A model generated the notes under the pieces. It saw nothing but the letters and a program-made list of their open reading frames with translations. It ran no database searches and was not told the origin of the DNA. The translations under genes were made by a program, and so were the position numbers. A DNA stretch of 64,000 nt from Ignavibacteria bacterium (GTDB lineage Bacteria > Bacteroidota > Ignavibacteria > Kapaibacteriales > UBA4661), in the NCBI GenBank assembly GCA_013298775.1, contig JAAFIV010000013.1, forward strand, positions 48,254 to 112,253, written 5' to 3'. Shown here one piece after another: positions 1 through 8,873 of this stretch (its first letter is position 1; each line of letters opens with the position of its first letter).

Positions 1-2
1 TT

Positions 3-272
3 TCAGACGCGCAACCGTTTATGCGCGTGGTGGCAAATCCCCTGCTTTTGGGTGAAATTTTTGAAGTTTTGGTAACGCTTTCCGAAACCGATACGATTCA
101 TCTGGACGTTGTGGATGTGCTTGGCAGACGGCTTCAAACCTTAGCTTCTGGCAGATACGACGAAGGCGCACTGCATTTCCGCGAGCAGCTCAATTTCCCT
201 GCTGGTGGAACATACTTTGTGCGCCTTCAAACGAAAAACGGTCTAAATGTAGCGAAAATACTGGTGCGGTAA
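3..272 (+). CDS. C-terminal end of a T9SS-sorted secreted protein (5' truncated by window)
   Basis: The reading frame is open from the first bases of the window, so this is only the end of a larger protein. The visible 90 residues resemble a type IX secretion type A sorting domain: an ANP motif near the start (usually YPNP), a beta-sandwich pattern with the segment VVDVLGRRL, a GTYFVRL strand and the terminal KILVR. Such domains direct proteins through the outer membrane for cleavage and surface attachment. The upstream functional domain is outside the window, so the activity is unknown. The stop lies 10 bp before a palindromic repeat. Confidence 0.75.
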   Translation, partial: SDAQPFMRVVANPLLLGEIFEVLVTLSETDTIHLDVVDVLGRRLQTLASGRYDEGALHFREQLNFPAGGTYFVRLQTKNGLNVAKILVR

Positions 273-282
273 TGTATTCTGC

Positions 283-417
283 GTGAGGGTCTCAATTCTT
301 ATTGAGGCTCTCAGTTCTTATTGAGGCTCTCACTTCGTCGCTTGAGTGAAATGAAACCAAAAGTGCAATGACGTTGAAACCAAAAGTGAGACCCTCAATA
401 AGAATTGAGAGCCTCAC
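283..417. repeat. Palindromic repeat, family A copy 1
   Basis: The arms at 283-314 and 386-417 are inverted and match at about 29 of 32 positions; both contain the core CAATTCTTATTGAG flanked by GAGGCTCTC or GAGGGTCTC. A third partial copy of the arm sits at 315-333. Related elements occur at 1883-1966 and 12524-12664. It lies between convergent genes and could also help transcription end. Confidence 0.8.
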
Positions 418-439
418 TCCATGACGTGTTGTAGGACTC

Positions 440-1738
440 TTAGAAGCGAAAACCGCCTGTAATGCCCACCCAACCACGCAACCACGCATTATTGCTGCCA
501 AAAAAGTTGATGTTGTTCTGCTGTGCAATAAAGCCGCTTCCGGGAAATAAATTCGTTGCTAATTCATACACTTGATTATCCACGCCCGCCATAACGTTGA
601 GCGTTGGTCCGATGAAGACCGAGAAATGTGGCGCGAAATCGTGTCCGAACATGGTGCGAAGGCGCAGTGCTTGGGCGTACACGGCGAAATCCCGCGTAAA
701 TACGCCATTGAACATCGTTTCGGTATGTAAGCCAATATCAATAAAATCCTTCTGACCCAAGTATAATTGCGCTCCCGCACCGTATCCGATTGACCAAATT
801 GTTATGCCCGTAAATGGCTGCAAACCGCCTGTGAGCGTGGTGTACCAGGCTTTATTGCCCGTGCGCAAACCCGCGCGGATAAAGCGCATTTCATCGGTGT
901 AGAGTTCGAGGCGGATGCCGTGTTTGGAGCTAAAATTAAGCAAACCAATCATCACATCTTCGTTGTCTTCGGCGAAATTGACAAGTCCAATTTGCGCCCC
1001 GCGCACGTGCCGCGCTGAGTTGAACACGCCCGCAACCTGCACACCTTCTACATCTTTTGCCGTATTGAACACGCCCGCCGCTTGAACACCTTTCATATTG
1101 CCCGCCGTGTTGAAAATGCCCGCACCCTGCACCATATCGCCATCTCCAGCGACATTGAACACGCCCGCGCCCTGTGCGCCGCGCAACCCGCCCGAAGCAA
1201 TGTTGAACACGCCCGCACCTTGCGCTCCGACAAATGTTCCCGAAACAATGTTCGCAACTCCCGCACCCTGCGCGTAGCCAGCATTTCCACCAACAACATT
1301 GATAATTCCTGCGCCCTGTACGCCCAGCACATAGTCGGTTTGCGTGTTCCAAATGCCCGAAAACTCAACGCCTTCAAGCGCATTACCAACATTGCCCAAG
1401 GCATGAAGAGACACGTGCGATAAAATGCGCTTCCCGCCCGACGTGCCACGCACAATGCCGCTTACCGACAAGGGCGTTACAAAGCCAATATCAACGGGAA
1501 CAATCGCATAGTCCTCACGCGGGTACGACTTCGTTGCCGTTGTACCAGCAAACTGCGTAAATGGTGCAGCAAGCGGTGGTGCCGTCGCGCTGGTGCTGGT
1601 GTTTGCTTGTGCAAAAAGACTTTCTTGGAAAGGTGCAGAGCAACTAAGGGCAAGAAGCAAACACGCTACAAAGCGCGTCCACACGTGTTTTGGAGAAGTA
1701 TTATTCAAATGGTTTGGGGATAAAGATATGCTTTTCAT
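440..1738 (-). CDS. LA_2272-type surface repeat outer-membrane protein
   Basis: Predicted exported protein of 432 aa. The chosen start gives an N-terminal segment with a hydrophobic stretch (FVACLLLALSCSAPF) and a probable cleavage after LFAQ; an upstream ATG at 1783 is possible. The middle, about residues 120-275, is a run of roughly ten imperfect units of about 16-18 residues, each with a core like GAQGAGVFN or GVQAAGVFN, the pattern of the LA_2272 surface-repeat family. The C-terminal 150 residues have alternating strands and end in Phe (GGFRF), as outer-membrane barrels do. Function is unknown; the repeats probably form an elongated beta structure at the surface. Repetition also produces long false reading frames on both strands here. 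Confidence 0.7.
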   Translation of the reverse strand: MKSISLSPNHLNNTSPKHVWTRFVACLLLALSCSAPFQESLFAQANTSTSATAPPLAAPFTQFAGTTATKSYPREDYAIVPVDIGFVTPLSVSGIVRGTSGGKRILSHVSLHALGNVGNALEGVEFSGIWNTQTDYVLGVQGAGIINVVGGNAGYAQGAGVANIVSGTFVGAQGAGVFNIASGGLRGAQGAGVFNVAGDGDMVQGAGIFNTAGNMKGVQAAGVFNTAKDVEGVQVAGVFNSARHVRGAQIGLVNFAEDNEDVMIGLLNFSSKHGIRLELYTDEMRFIRAGLRTGNKAWYTTLTGGLQPFTGITIWSIGYGAGAQLYLGQKDFIDIGLHTETMFNGVFTRDFAVYAQALRLRTMFGHDFAPHFSVFIGPTLNVMAGVDNQVYELATNLFPGSGFIAQQNNINFFGSNNAWLRGWVGITGGFRF

Positions 1739-1882
1739 GGCGATAAATGCTGCTAGTGATAAAAAACGTTCCGCACACAACACAAGGATTTACGCGATGT
1801 CCAGTGTGTGCTTCTCCTATCAACAAGCCGTGAGCAAGGAAATGGTTACAAATTTTTTGGAAGAGTCTATTTTCCGATAAGA

Positions 1883-1966
1883 GCGAGGCTCTGACTTCTT
1901 CGTCAGGGTCTCACTTTGGGAGCTGTGGAGGAAAGTGAGAGCCTCACTAGGAAGTGAGACCCTCAC
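1883..1966. repeat. Palindromic repeat, family A copy 2
   Basis: Contains GCGAGGCTCTGAC, GTCAGGGTCTCAC, GTGAGAGCCTCAC and GTGAGACCCTCAC, alternating in orientation. This is the same GAGGCTCTC/GAGACCCTC vocabulary as at 283-417 and 12524-12664, but with different loop sequence. Confidence 0.7.
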
Positions 1967-1976
1967 AAAAGGTGAA

Positions 1977-3035
1977 CTACCGCCCCAAACTCCGCACAAT
2001 ATCTACCACGACAGGACGCGCATGATTCCGTCCATTCTCAATAAAAATTGTCCACGTTTGGCAGCCACACGCCACCGAACCCGCTATGTATAAGCCTTGC
2101 ACGTTGGTTTCAAAGGTTTCGGGGTTGTATTCGGGAATAAGAATATCGTTTAGATGCACTCCTGCACCGCGCAGCAAGTGTTCATCGGGTCGGTAGCCGA
2201 TAAGGGGAAAAAGGAAATCGACGGGAAGCGTGGTGATTTCGCCTGTTGTGGTATTTCGCACTAACGCAGTGTTGGTGCGGATTTCAGCAAGTTGCGTTGA
2301 AAAAAGTGCGCGAATTTCCCCGTTTTTAATGCGATTATCAATATCAGGACGAACCCAGTATTTAACGGACTTACTCAGTTCTTCCCCGCGATGCACCAGC
2401 GTTACCCGCGCACCGTGCCGCCACAGTTCCAATGCGGCTTCCACCGCCGAATTGCGCCCGCCGACCACGACCACATCTTGCATGGTGTAGCGGTACGGCT
2501 CGTCGTAATAGTGCGAAACGTGCGGTAAATCCTCGCCCGGAATGCCTAAGCGATTGGTAAAATCGAAATAGCCCGTTGCGATAATCACGCGCCGCGCGAA
2601 GATTTTCTCCAATGGCGCGTCGTTGCTGATGTTGTTGCTGGTTTCTCTGCGTGTTTCAATGCAAAAAAGGTACTCGTTTGAATTCCCAGATGAATTTTGT
2701 GATGAATTTCCCTGTACTTCCTTCCGAATGCCACAAACCCGTGTATGCAAGCGGAGATTGAGCCTTTGCGCTTCCACCACACCACGATAATACTGCAACG
2801 CCTCGCGCCGCGTTGGGCGAACATTTACCGATGAAAAGGGGATGTTATCAAGCGAGAGCAGGTCTGGCGTAGAGAAAAAGGTCATGTTTGCAGGATAGCG
2901 GCGAATGGTCTCAGTAATTGAGCCTTTTTCCACAACAAGGTAGGAACAATGCGCCTTCTGAGCTTCAATCGCGCAAGCAAGCCCTGTTGGACCTGCACCG
3001 ATGATGAGGATGTCGTAAAGAGATGAGTTTGTCAT
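1977..3035 (-). CDS. ypdA: YpdA-family FAD/NADPH bacillithiol disulfide reductase
   Basis: Predicted flavoprotein of 352 aa that would reduce bacillithiol disulfide with NADPH in the cytosol. An N-terminal FAD-binding Rossmann motif (IIGAGPTGLAC) follows the start directly. A second dinucleotide fold (VVVGGRNSAVEAALEL) in the middle binds NADPH. The family-typical RRYPANMTFFSTPDLL and a C-terminal GLYIAGSVACG segment for FAD contact are present. There is no CxxC redox pair, which separates it from thioredoxin reductase and agrees with YpdA. The start at 3035 places the FAD motif at the N-terminus; an ATG at 3062 lies at the edge of a repeat element and is less likely. The gene stands alone. 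Confidence 0.85.
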   Translation of the reverse strand: MTNSSLYDILIIGAGPTGLACAIEAQKAHCSYLVVEKGSITETIRRYPANMTFFSTPDLLSLDNIPFSSVNVRPTRREALQYYRGVVEAQRLNLRLHTRVCGIRKEVQGNSSQNSSGNSNEYLFCIETRRETSNNISNDAPLEKIFARRVIIATGYFDFTNRLGIPGEDLPHVSHYYDEPYRYTMQDVVVVGGRNSAVEAALELWRHGARVTLVHRGEELSKSVKYWVRPDIDNRIKNGEIRALFSTQLAEIRTNTALVRNTTTGEITTLPVDFLFPLIGYRPDEHLLRGAGVHLNDILIPEYNPETFETNVQGLYIAGSVACGCQTWTIFIENGRNHARPVVVDIVRSLGR

Positions 3036-3059
3036 AGTTTGCGAGATGGTAATTACACT

Positions 3060-3162
3060 CATTCGCCCCCTTGATAAAGGGGGAACGGGAGATTTGTCGC
3101 GTGTAACGACTGATTTGAAGGGGTATTGAACCGTTAAGCCCCCGTTCCCCCTTTATCAAGGG
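3060..3162. repeat. Palindromic repeat, family B copy 1
   Basis: Begins ATTCGCCCCCTTGATAAAGG and ends with the inverted CCCCCTTTATCAAGGG. Its interior (GATTTGTCGCGTGTAACG, TGATTTGAAG, TTGAACCGTTAA) matches, in reverse orientation, the interior of the copy at 14911-15020 at all but a few positions. It covers the gap of about 300 bp between two minus-strand genes, together with the next feature. Confidence 0.85.
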
Positions 3163-3296
3163 TAGGGCTGTAAAGTTCTAAAAGACAGCCTCGTAACGGT
3201 GCGGCTTGTGGCAAATCCCCCGTTCCCCCTTTATCAAGGGGGCGAAGGATTGGTGCGGCTTTCACAGCTTCGCGTAAGAAGAACTTTACAGCCCTG
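3163..3296. repeat. Element with AGGGCTGTAAAGTTCT ends inserted in family B
   Basis: Perfect 16-bp terminal inverted repeats lie at 3164-3179 and 3280-3295. The element is flanked by direct copies of CTTTATCAAGGG (3151-3162 and 3297-3308), so it appears to split the right end of the family B element. The interior carries another half of family B (CCGTTCCCCCTTTATCAAGG, near 3220-3239). Ends matching at 14 of 16 positions border a different core at 7429-7571. Confidence 0.75.
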
Positions 3297-3367
3297 CTTT
3301 ATCAAGGGGGCGAAACGGGCAGCGTTCACCGCACCAGAGTAGTTACGAGAATTTCATGTGATTGCCC

Positions 3368-5557
3368 TCAATTCCTCTCCGCTTCAAGGAAATACGTGCG
3401 CATCGTGCCTTTGCCTTTAATGCGAATGTCGCCGCGCTCGCGGAAAATAAACCTATCCGCCAGAGGCACGACAAATTCTTCGCTCACGTGAATTTTCCCC
3501 GCTTCCCCGTGCGACTCCATGCGCGATGCGACGTTCACGGTATCGCCCCAGAGGTCGTAGTTAGGTTTTTTCTTGCCAATCACGCCCGCAACCGCCGCAC
3601 CGCGATGTAGCCCAATCCGCACCGTTAAGCCAATCACCTGCATTTCTTCCGACAACTGGCAAATTGCATCCTGCATTGCGATTGCCATTCGCGCCATGAC
3701 GGCTGCGGTTTCTCGTCCCGAATGTGCGTGGTGGTCTAAGCCGCCAACGACCATGTACGCATCGCCAATGGTTTTGATTTTCTCAACACCGTATTCTTCA
3801 GCAAGCGCGTCGAAGGTGGAAAAAACTTTATCCAAAAGCGCGACTAATCCTTGCGGGTCAATATGGCTTGCAAAGCGCGTAAAACCTGCAATGTCGGCAA
3901 AAAGAACGGTTACGTCGTCGTATTTATCCGCAATCGTTTGTTCGCCTTGTTTCAACCGCTTGGCAATGGGCGCGGGAAGGATACTGAGCAGCAAGCCTTC
4001 GGATTTTTCCTGTTCTGCTGCAATAGAAACGTTGCGCCGCAGAAGCTGCATATTTACTTGCTCGACGGCGGATTGCTGTTTGCTGAGTTCTTCATTTGCT
4101 GCCTGAAGCTGCTCGGTGCGCTCCTCTACAAGCCGCTTCAAATCTTCTTGCTGGCGTTCCATGAGGCGTTGTTTTTCCTGTTCTTGTTCCAATGCTTGTT
4201 CGGAGAGTTTTTGCACGTAGTCGAGTTGCTTGGAAAGCTCCGTATTGATGCGGTCGAAGCGGCGAGCGGTGTAGAATGCGAGCGAAACGGGCATAGACAG
4301 GAACATCAGATATTGCACCAGCGCGTAAAGCCAGAGAATATCGAACAAGCGAAGGATTGCCATTCCAGCAAAAGCTACGCCAGAAAAGAAGCAAATCACC
4401 AACCCCGCGCCAATAATGCTTGAGCCTACACGCCGCTCTGCATCTGCCTTCCAAAGGATAAAAGCAACCAAGCTAAATTCCAAAAGCAGCGTTACAATGA
4501 CAATGTAATTCCACACATCGCCCGTGGTAAGCAAGCGCGTAACAATGACCAAAAGCGCAAGCGGCATGGTAACACGCCACCACCACGCGCTGCGCCGCCC
4601 AAGCGCGACCCAATCCACCGCCAAATGCAGTGCGAGCAGTGCCAGAGCCATTTCAAAGGGAATAAAAATTTCATTCCACACCAAAATTTCCACCGATGTC
4701 AGCGCGAGAAAACGGTACGAAAGCGAGAAACACAGCAAACTCATGGAAAATGTAAACAGCGCGACGTAGAGATTGAGCCGCTCACGGCGCGAAAACACGA
4801 ACATCAAGCCGTGCTGCAAAGACAAAAAGAGTAGAATTCCGAGCGGAATCATTGCTACAATCAGGCGCAAAGCGCGAGTGCGGCTTGCTTCCCCGCTATG
4901 CCGCGCAAAATCTTGGATATTGGCAGTAAAACCAAAACGGTAAAAACGTAGTAGATTCGGCGAATAGCGTTGAAACACGCTTGCATGGTGGAAGGTGGAA
5001 AAGCGTATCGCAAGCACGTATTCTCGCCCGCCATGCAACTGAAGCGGAATTGCCATTTCGCTGCTTCCTTCGTCGGATTCCTCTGCAAGACTTCTCCCCA
5101 CTTTACCATGTTTTGCCAGCAATGTACCGTTCAAATACACTTCCGCCGCGTTGCGATGCCTGAGAAAGAGCGATAAATTCAGAATCGGCTGCGTAGAATC
5201 CACGTTCAAACGCAAGCGAAACCAGCCGTAATTGTGCCACGCTTGCATGGTATCCAGCCGCTCGGTATTGGAAAGAATCTGCCACGCAGAATCATTGTAG
5301 CGAGGGAGCATGAACGCCGCTTCAATGCTATCATTGAGCTGATGCGCTTGATATAATTGCGGGGAATACATTCGCCAAAAACCTGCGCAGGAGCGTATTT
5401 CTCCCGCTTTGGGCTGCTGAAGGTACAAAACGAGAGAAGGAGAAGAATCAGTAGTTGTGCGGCTTTGAGCAATGTTTGCGAGAGGTTCAGCAAATATCAG
5501 GCGTGGAGCAAACATCATAAGCGCAGAACAGCAGAAGAACGCCACAAAGCGCATCAT
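3368..5557 (-). CDS. 7TMR-DISM membrane receptor-adenylate cyclase (class III)
   Basis: Predicted inner-membrane enzyme of 729 aa making cAMP from ATP. Order: signal peptide (MMRFVAFFCCSALMMF), an extracytoplasmic beta-sandwich sensor of about 150 residues, seven hydrophobic segments at about 235-420, a Gln/Glu-rich coiled coil (LEQEQEKQRLMERQQEDL), and a class III cyclase domain over the last 190 residues. The metal-binding aspartates are in LFADIAGFT and TIGDAYM. The Lys of EKIKTIGDAY and the Asp of NYDLWGDTVN occupy the positions that favour ATP over GTP. The start at 5557 makes the signal peptide N-terminal; an ATG at 5653 adds 32 residues. No cAMP effector is adjacent, although two Crp/Fnr proteins are encoded at 24.8 and 28.2 kb. 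Confidence 0.85.
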   Translation of the reverse strand: MMRFVAFFCCSALMMFAPRLIFAEPLANIAQSRTTTDSSPSLVLYLQQPKAGEIRSCAGFWRMYSPQLYQAHQLNDSIEAAFMLPRYNDSAWQILSNTERLDTMQAWHNYGWFRLRLNVDSTQPILNLSLFLRHRNAAEVYLNGTLLAKHGKVGRSLAEESDEGSSEMAIPLQLHGGREYVLAIRFSTFHHASVFQRYSPNLLRFYRFGFTANIQDFARHSGEASRTRALRLIVAMIPLGILLFLSLQHGLMFVFSRRERLNLYVALFTFSMSLLCFSLSYRFLALTSVEILVWNEIFIPFEMALALLALHLAVDWVALGRRSAWWWRVTMPLALLVIVTRLLTTGDVWNYIVIVTLLLEFSLVAFILWKADAERRVGSSIIGAGLVICFFSGVAFAGMAILRLFDILWLYALVQYLMFLSMPVSLAFYTARRFDRINTELSKQLDYVQKLSEQALEQEQEKQRLMERQQEDLKRLVEERTEQLQAANEELSKQQSAVEQVNMQLLRRNVSIAAEQEKSEGLLLSILPAPIAKRLKQGEQTIADKYDDVTVLFADIAGFTRFASHIDPQGLVALLDKVFSTFDALAEEYGVEKIKTIGDAYMVVGGLDHHAHSGRETAAVMARMAIAMQDAICQLSEEMQVIGLTVRIGLHRGAAVAGVIGKKKPNYDLWGDTVNVASRMESHGEAGKIHVSEEFVVPLADRFIFRERGDIRIKGKGTMRTYFLEAERN

Positions 5558-5658
5558 ATCTTGCCGAGAGCAGATGCGATGAAATGGTCGAACGATATGC
5601 AGAATGCGTGATTGGGGCATAAATGGCAATAAAAACAAACGATAAGGAGTCAAGTCAT

Positions 5659-5942
5659 CCCGCCCAAGCGGCTGAGGAGTGCGTAAACGCTGCCGTCCGG
5701 CGGGTGGAGTAAAAGCGACCCACCCGCCGGACGGCTACTGTACTGGTGATAACAGTTGAAGTTTAGATAAAATTCTGAAAGCCGCGTAAAACCTTACCCT
5801 GCACTAAGCCCTCACCCAACCCTCTCCCAGAGGGAGAGGGCTTCAGAACCCGCATAGAATCTTGCCCTTCTCCCTCTGGGAGAAGGGTTGGGATGAGGGG
5901 GCGCAAGAGTTTATCTAAACTTCAAAACAGCCGCCCGACGGG
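5659..5942. repeat. Palindromic repeat, family E copy 1 (split by an insertion)
   Basis: Outer part: CGCCCAAGCGGCTGAGGAGT, the inverted pair CCGTCCGGCGGGT / ACCCGCCGGACGG, GTGATAACAG, then, after a 170-bp interruption, CCGCCCGACGGGA. Uninterrupted copies with GTGATAACAGCCGCCCGAC lie at 39958-40075 and 54870-54985. With the inserted element it fills the gap between the cyclase and the histidine kinase. Confidence 0.85.
5756..5925. mobile_element. MITE-like insertion with 16-bp TIRs and AACAG target duplication
   Basis: 170 bp bounded by the perfect inverted repeats TTGAAGTTTAGATAAA (5756-5771) and TTTATCTAAACTTCAA (5910-5925), and flanked by direct AACAG copies (5751-5755 and 5926-5930). Removing the element plus one AACAG restores exactly the sequence of the intact family E copies. 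The core is a family D palindrome (CCCTCACCCAACCCTCTCCC and its inverse). It has no coding capacity, so any movement would need a transposase from elsewhere. Confidence 0.85.
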
Positions 5943-5959
5943 AAAAGGCTCACCAGTAT

Positions 5960-7291
5960 TTACGCAACTTGTGGTACTTTACCTTGTTCTTCAGATTTCA
6001 TGCGGGTTTTCGGCGTTTGGCGGTCTTTTGGAGAGATGTTTGGTAATTCAATCGCAAAGACCGTTCCTTTGCCGGGCGCACTATCTCGAATCACAATTTT
6101 TCCACCGTGATAATCCTCAATAATTCGTTTACAAAGGCTCAAACCCAAGCCCCAGCCACGTTTTTTCGTCGTAAAACCAGGCTTGAAGACCTCGCGGCGC
6201 ACTTTCGCGGTCATACCTTTTCCATTGTCGCATACCAAAATAACGGTCTTCTGCTGCTTTTGTTCCAGAAGAATATCAATAATTCCTCCGGCGGATTCCA
6301 TTGCTTCGGCAGCATTTTTCACGAGATTTTCAATCACCCATTCAAAGAGTTCAGCATTGATGCGGAGTTTCACATCATTTTGAATACTGCGTTTGATTTT
6401 CACGCGCTTGCCCAAGTGCGGCAACCGTCGCTCAAAGTATATCGTAACTTTTTGAATAAGGTCGGATACGTCTTCCTCGCGCATTTCGGGCAGCGAACCA
6501 ATTTTTGAAAAACGATGCGTAATTTTACTCAGCCGCTCCACATCTTGCTCCATCTGCCCAACAATATCGCGCACTTGTTCAGGATTATCGGCATCCATTT
6601 TGATAATTTCCACCCACGCCAAAAGGCTTGAAAGCGGCGTACCAAGCTGATGCGCGGCTTCTTTTGCCAAGCCCACCCAGACATTTGACTGCTCGGTGGT
6701 GCGAATGAAATTGAAACCCAAATAGCCCAAGAAAATAAAGCCTGAAATCACAAAAATTTCAATGTACGGAAAAAGGCGTAAATTCAGGATGAGATTGGAA
6801 TTGGTGTAGTAAATCTTCTGCAACACCGTTCCATCCCTCAGTTTGACGAGCAAAGGCTGGTAATCCAGTGCCATTTGCTGCGTGAGTTGTTTCAGAAGTT
6901 GTTTTTGCTGGTCGCGTGAGAGTTGGCTTGTTTTCAGGGAATCCAGCACGTTCAGGGAATTTGCAGCAAAAGGTTCGATTGGCTCACCTTTGTCATCGGT
7001 CAAAATCACGGGAAAATTGATAGTTGGCGTAATTCCTTCGATGTAGAAGGTGTAATCTTCCGTTGCATTTTGCGTTCCCGCGCTCTCTGCATCCTCGACA
7101 GCGTGCTGAATAACGTTGGCGTAAAAGCGAATAAGATTTTCCTCTTTCACACGCAGTTCGCTGACAAGGTATTGCGTGTAAAACACCACCGTTCCGCTAA
7201 TCAATACGCCCATTGAAACAAGCCAGAACTTGATGTGCTTGGAGTCCAGATTTTGCTTGATTCCGGCGAGTTTTAGGGTTGGTGTTTTCAT
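5960..7291 (-). CDS. Orphan membrane sensor histidine kinase
   Basis: Predicted 443-aa two-component sensor. TM1 is at about 24-44, followed by an extracytoplasmic region of about 130 residues and TM2 at about 178-198. There is no obvious HAMP domain; the phosphoacceptor helix follows within 25 residues (AKEAAHQLGTPLSSLLAW, with His). The catalytic domain has the N box (ENLVKNAAEAME), G1 (DNGKGM), F box (FKPGFTTKKRG) and G2 (GWGLGLSLCKRI). No response regulator gene is adjacent; the nearest single-domain receiver is at 25.8 kb. The signal is unknown. The gene is bordered by an E/D repeat downstream. Confidence 0.88.
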   Translation of the reverse strand: MKTPTLKLAGIKQNLDSKHIKFWLVSMGVLISGTVVFYTQYLVSELRVKEENLIRFYANVIQHAVEDAESAGTQNATEDYTFYIEGITPTINFPVILTDDKGEPIEPFAANSLNVLDSLKTSQLSRDQQKQLLKQLTQQMALDYQPLLVKLRDGTVLQKIYYTNSNLILNLRLFPYIEIFVISGFIFLGYLGFNFIRTTEQSNVWVGLAKEAAHQLGTPLSSLLAWVEIIKMDADNPEQVRDIVGQMEQDVERLSKITHRFSKIGSLPEMREEDVSDLIQKVTIYFERRLPHLGKRVKIKRSIQNDVKLRINAELFEWVIENLVKNAAEAMESAGGIIDILLEQKQQKTVILVCDNGKGMTAKVRREVFKPGFTTKKRGWGLGLSLCKRIIEDYHGGKIVIRDSAPGKGTVFAIELPNISPKDRQTPKTRMKSEEQGKVPQVA

Positions 7292-7428
7292 GCGAAAAGT
7301 GTACTTTGGGCAATGGTTTTATCGAAGGAATCGCGTAATTTTCACCTCGTAATCTACGCACTGTTTTGGAAACAACAAAGCGGAATCAATCAGGTTTTCC
7401 CGCAAAAACGCGCCCCCATTTGAAAAGC

Positions 7429-7571
7429 AGGGCTGGTAAGTTCTCGTGTTTTCCCTCATCCCAACCCTTCTCCCAGAGGGAGAAGGGCAAGACACAAAGC
7501 CAATTTCTTCACCCTCGCCCTCTGGGAGAGGGTCTCGCGCAGCGAGGGGTGAGGGAGAACTTAGCAGCCCC
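7429..7571. repeat. Family D palindrome with AGGGCTGGTAAGTTCT ends
   Basis: Ends GGGCTGGTAAGTTCTC (7430-7445) and GAGAACTTAGCAGCCC (7555-7570) are inverted at 15 of 16 positions. The core (CCCTTCTCCCAGAGGGAGAA and CCCTCGCCCTCTGGGAGAGG) belongs to family D, also found at 5756-5925 and 9834-9931 with different ends. The remaining non-coding sequence between 7292 and 7629 shows nothing else recognised. Confidence 0.8.
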
Positions 7572-7629
7572 CACTTCAGAAGTGCGAGCCTTGCGTCAAT
7601 GCTTCATCACGCCACCAACACCAGCAACC

Positions 7630-8586
7630 ATGCTCCCTTTCAGTAATGAAGAACTTTTGGATGTAAGCACCGAAGACGGTGGTCAATTCGCTATCCACAG
7701 CGACGAAGAGGCATTCGCCTTTTGCGCAAACCTTGCAAAAGCCCACTACGAGAACTTCCCCGTCGGTTCGCTGCTGATTCCACGCCATTTGCAAGCGCAC
7801 TTTTACAGCGTGTACGCCTTCTCGCGCCTTGCCGATGACATTGCCGATGAACTCCACACCACCGACGCACACGAAAAACTTGCCGCGCTAGAACGCTTGG
7901 AACAAATGCTGCTGTTGGACAATCCAAACACCTTACAAAACCCCATTTTTCGCGCTCTTCACGCTACGATGCGCGAGAAAGCTATCCCCACGCTGCCCTT
8001 TCAAAAACTCCTTCAAGCCTTTCGGATGGATAGCGAATTTCACCAAGCAACACGCTGGGAAGAGCTTGAATACTACTGCCAGCACTCGGCAAATCCCGTC
8101 GGCGAACTGGTGCTGCGTATCTACGGCATCTACTCACCCACGCTCGCGCCTTTGTCCGATGCAGTGTGTACGGGATTGCAGTTCGCCAATTTTTGGCAAG
8201 ATTTTTCGCGGGATATTCCTCACGGGCGAATTTTTATCCCCCAAAATATTTTGGAAGAATTTGGCTTGAATGCCGAGGATATACGCCGTTTTCACGCCGC
8301 ACCAGAAACTATTTCCACAAAAATTATCGAAAATCAATTTTTACCGTGCTTTCAGCTTCTTTTTCACAAAACAAAGTTGTATTTTGCAAATGGCTCTGCA
8401 CTGCTTTCGCACATAGCAGATACGCGGCTCAGAGCAGAATTAGCCCTGACGATTTCTGGTGGTGAAACAGTGCTAGAAGCAGCATATAGTCTAGGTTTTC
8501 GGATATTACATGAGCGACCGAAGCTCTCCAAACGTACCTTTCCGCGCGTCCTCTGGCGTGCAGTTCGTCTTTTTGGCGCGTCGTAA
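7630..8586 (+). CDS. hpnC: Squalene synthase HpnC (hydroxysqualene synthase)
   Basis: Predicted 318-aa trans-isoprenyl diphosphate synthase of the squalene/phytoene synthase family. In the HpnCDE route HpnD makes presqualene diphosphate and HpnC converts it to hydroxysqualene. The first Asp-rich motif is in FSRLADDIADEL and the second in NFWQDFSRDIPHGRIFIPQ. The N-terminal AKAHYENFPVGSLLIPRHL is typical of HpnC. The frame is open far upstream to 7366, but that part runs through a palindromic repeat, so the ATG at 7630 is preferred. HpnD follows at 8874, separated by a 78-bp palindrome; HpnE is not in the window. Confidence 0.85.
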   Translation: MLPFSNEELLDVSTEDGGQFAIHSDEEAFAFCANLAKAHYENFPVGSLLIPRHLQAHFYSVYAFSRLADDIADELHTTDAHEKLAALERLEQMLLLDNPNTLQNPIFRALHATMREKAIPTLPFQKLLQAFRMDSEFHQATRWEELEYYCQHSANPVGELVLRIYGIYSPTLAPLSDAVCTGLQFANFWQDFSRDIPHGRIFIPQNILEEFGLNAEDIRRFHAAPETISTKIIENQFLPCFQLLFHKTKLYFANGSALLSHIADTRLRAELALTISGGETVLEAAYSLGFRILHERPKLSKRTFPRVLWRAVRLFGAS

Positions 8587-8652
8587 TCTCTGTTGTATCT
8601 TTTTCGTTCAGTACCAATCAAAACTCTTGTAAGGCTCATAAAATCAGGCTTC

Positions 8653-8730
8653 AGTGGCACAGACATTCTTGTCTGTGGTTCTGTGTTTGAAAACTGCGCC
8701 AACTTCACAGACAAGAATGTCTGTGCCACT
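8653..8730. repeat. 78-bp perfect palindrome, family F copy 1
   Basis: 25-bp arms are perfectly inverted around a 28-nt loop. The arm contains GGCACAGACATTCTTGTCTG. The arm itself can fold (CACAGACA / TGTCTGTG). A copy of identical length with one compensatory pair change lies at 13573-13650. The rest of the 8587-8873 gap holds nothing else recognised. Confidence 0.9.
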
Positions 8731-8873
8731 TACAAAAAGTTTTACCCTGTTGAACTACATTCCTTCTCGAAACCTCTTTGCTGCTCCTCGTTCTGCATCA
8801 ATAAAAACTGACTTTTTCAAGCATTGCTTTTCCTTCATAACCTTCAATTTTCGTCCGTCCAACGGGGGTTTGT

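Noticed and set aside
936..1423. Open frames on both strands inside the surface-repeat gene
   Set aside because: They arise from the repeated codons of the real gene and have no signals of their own.
7366..7629. N-terminal extension of the HpnC reading frame
   Set aside because: It runs through a family D palindrome and has no protein similarity; the ATG at 7630 fits the family.
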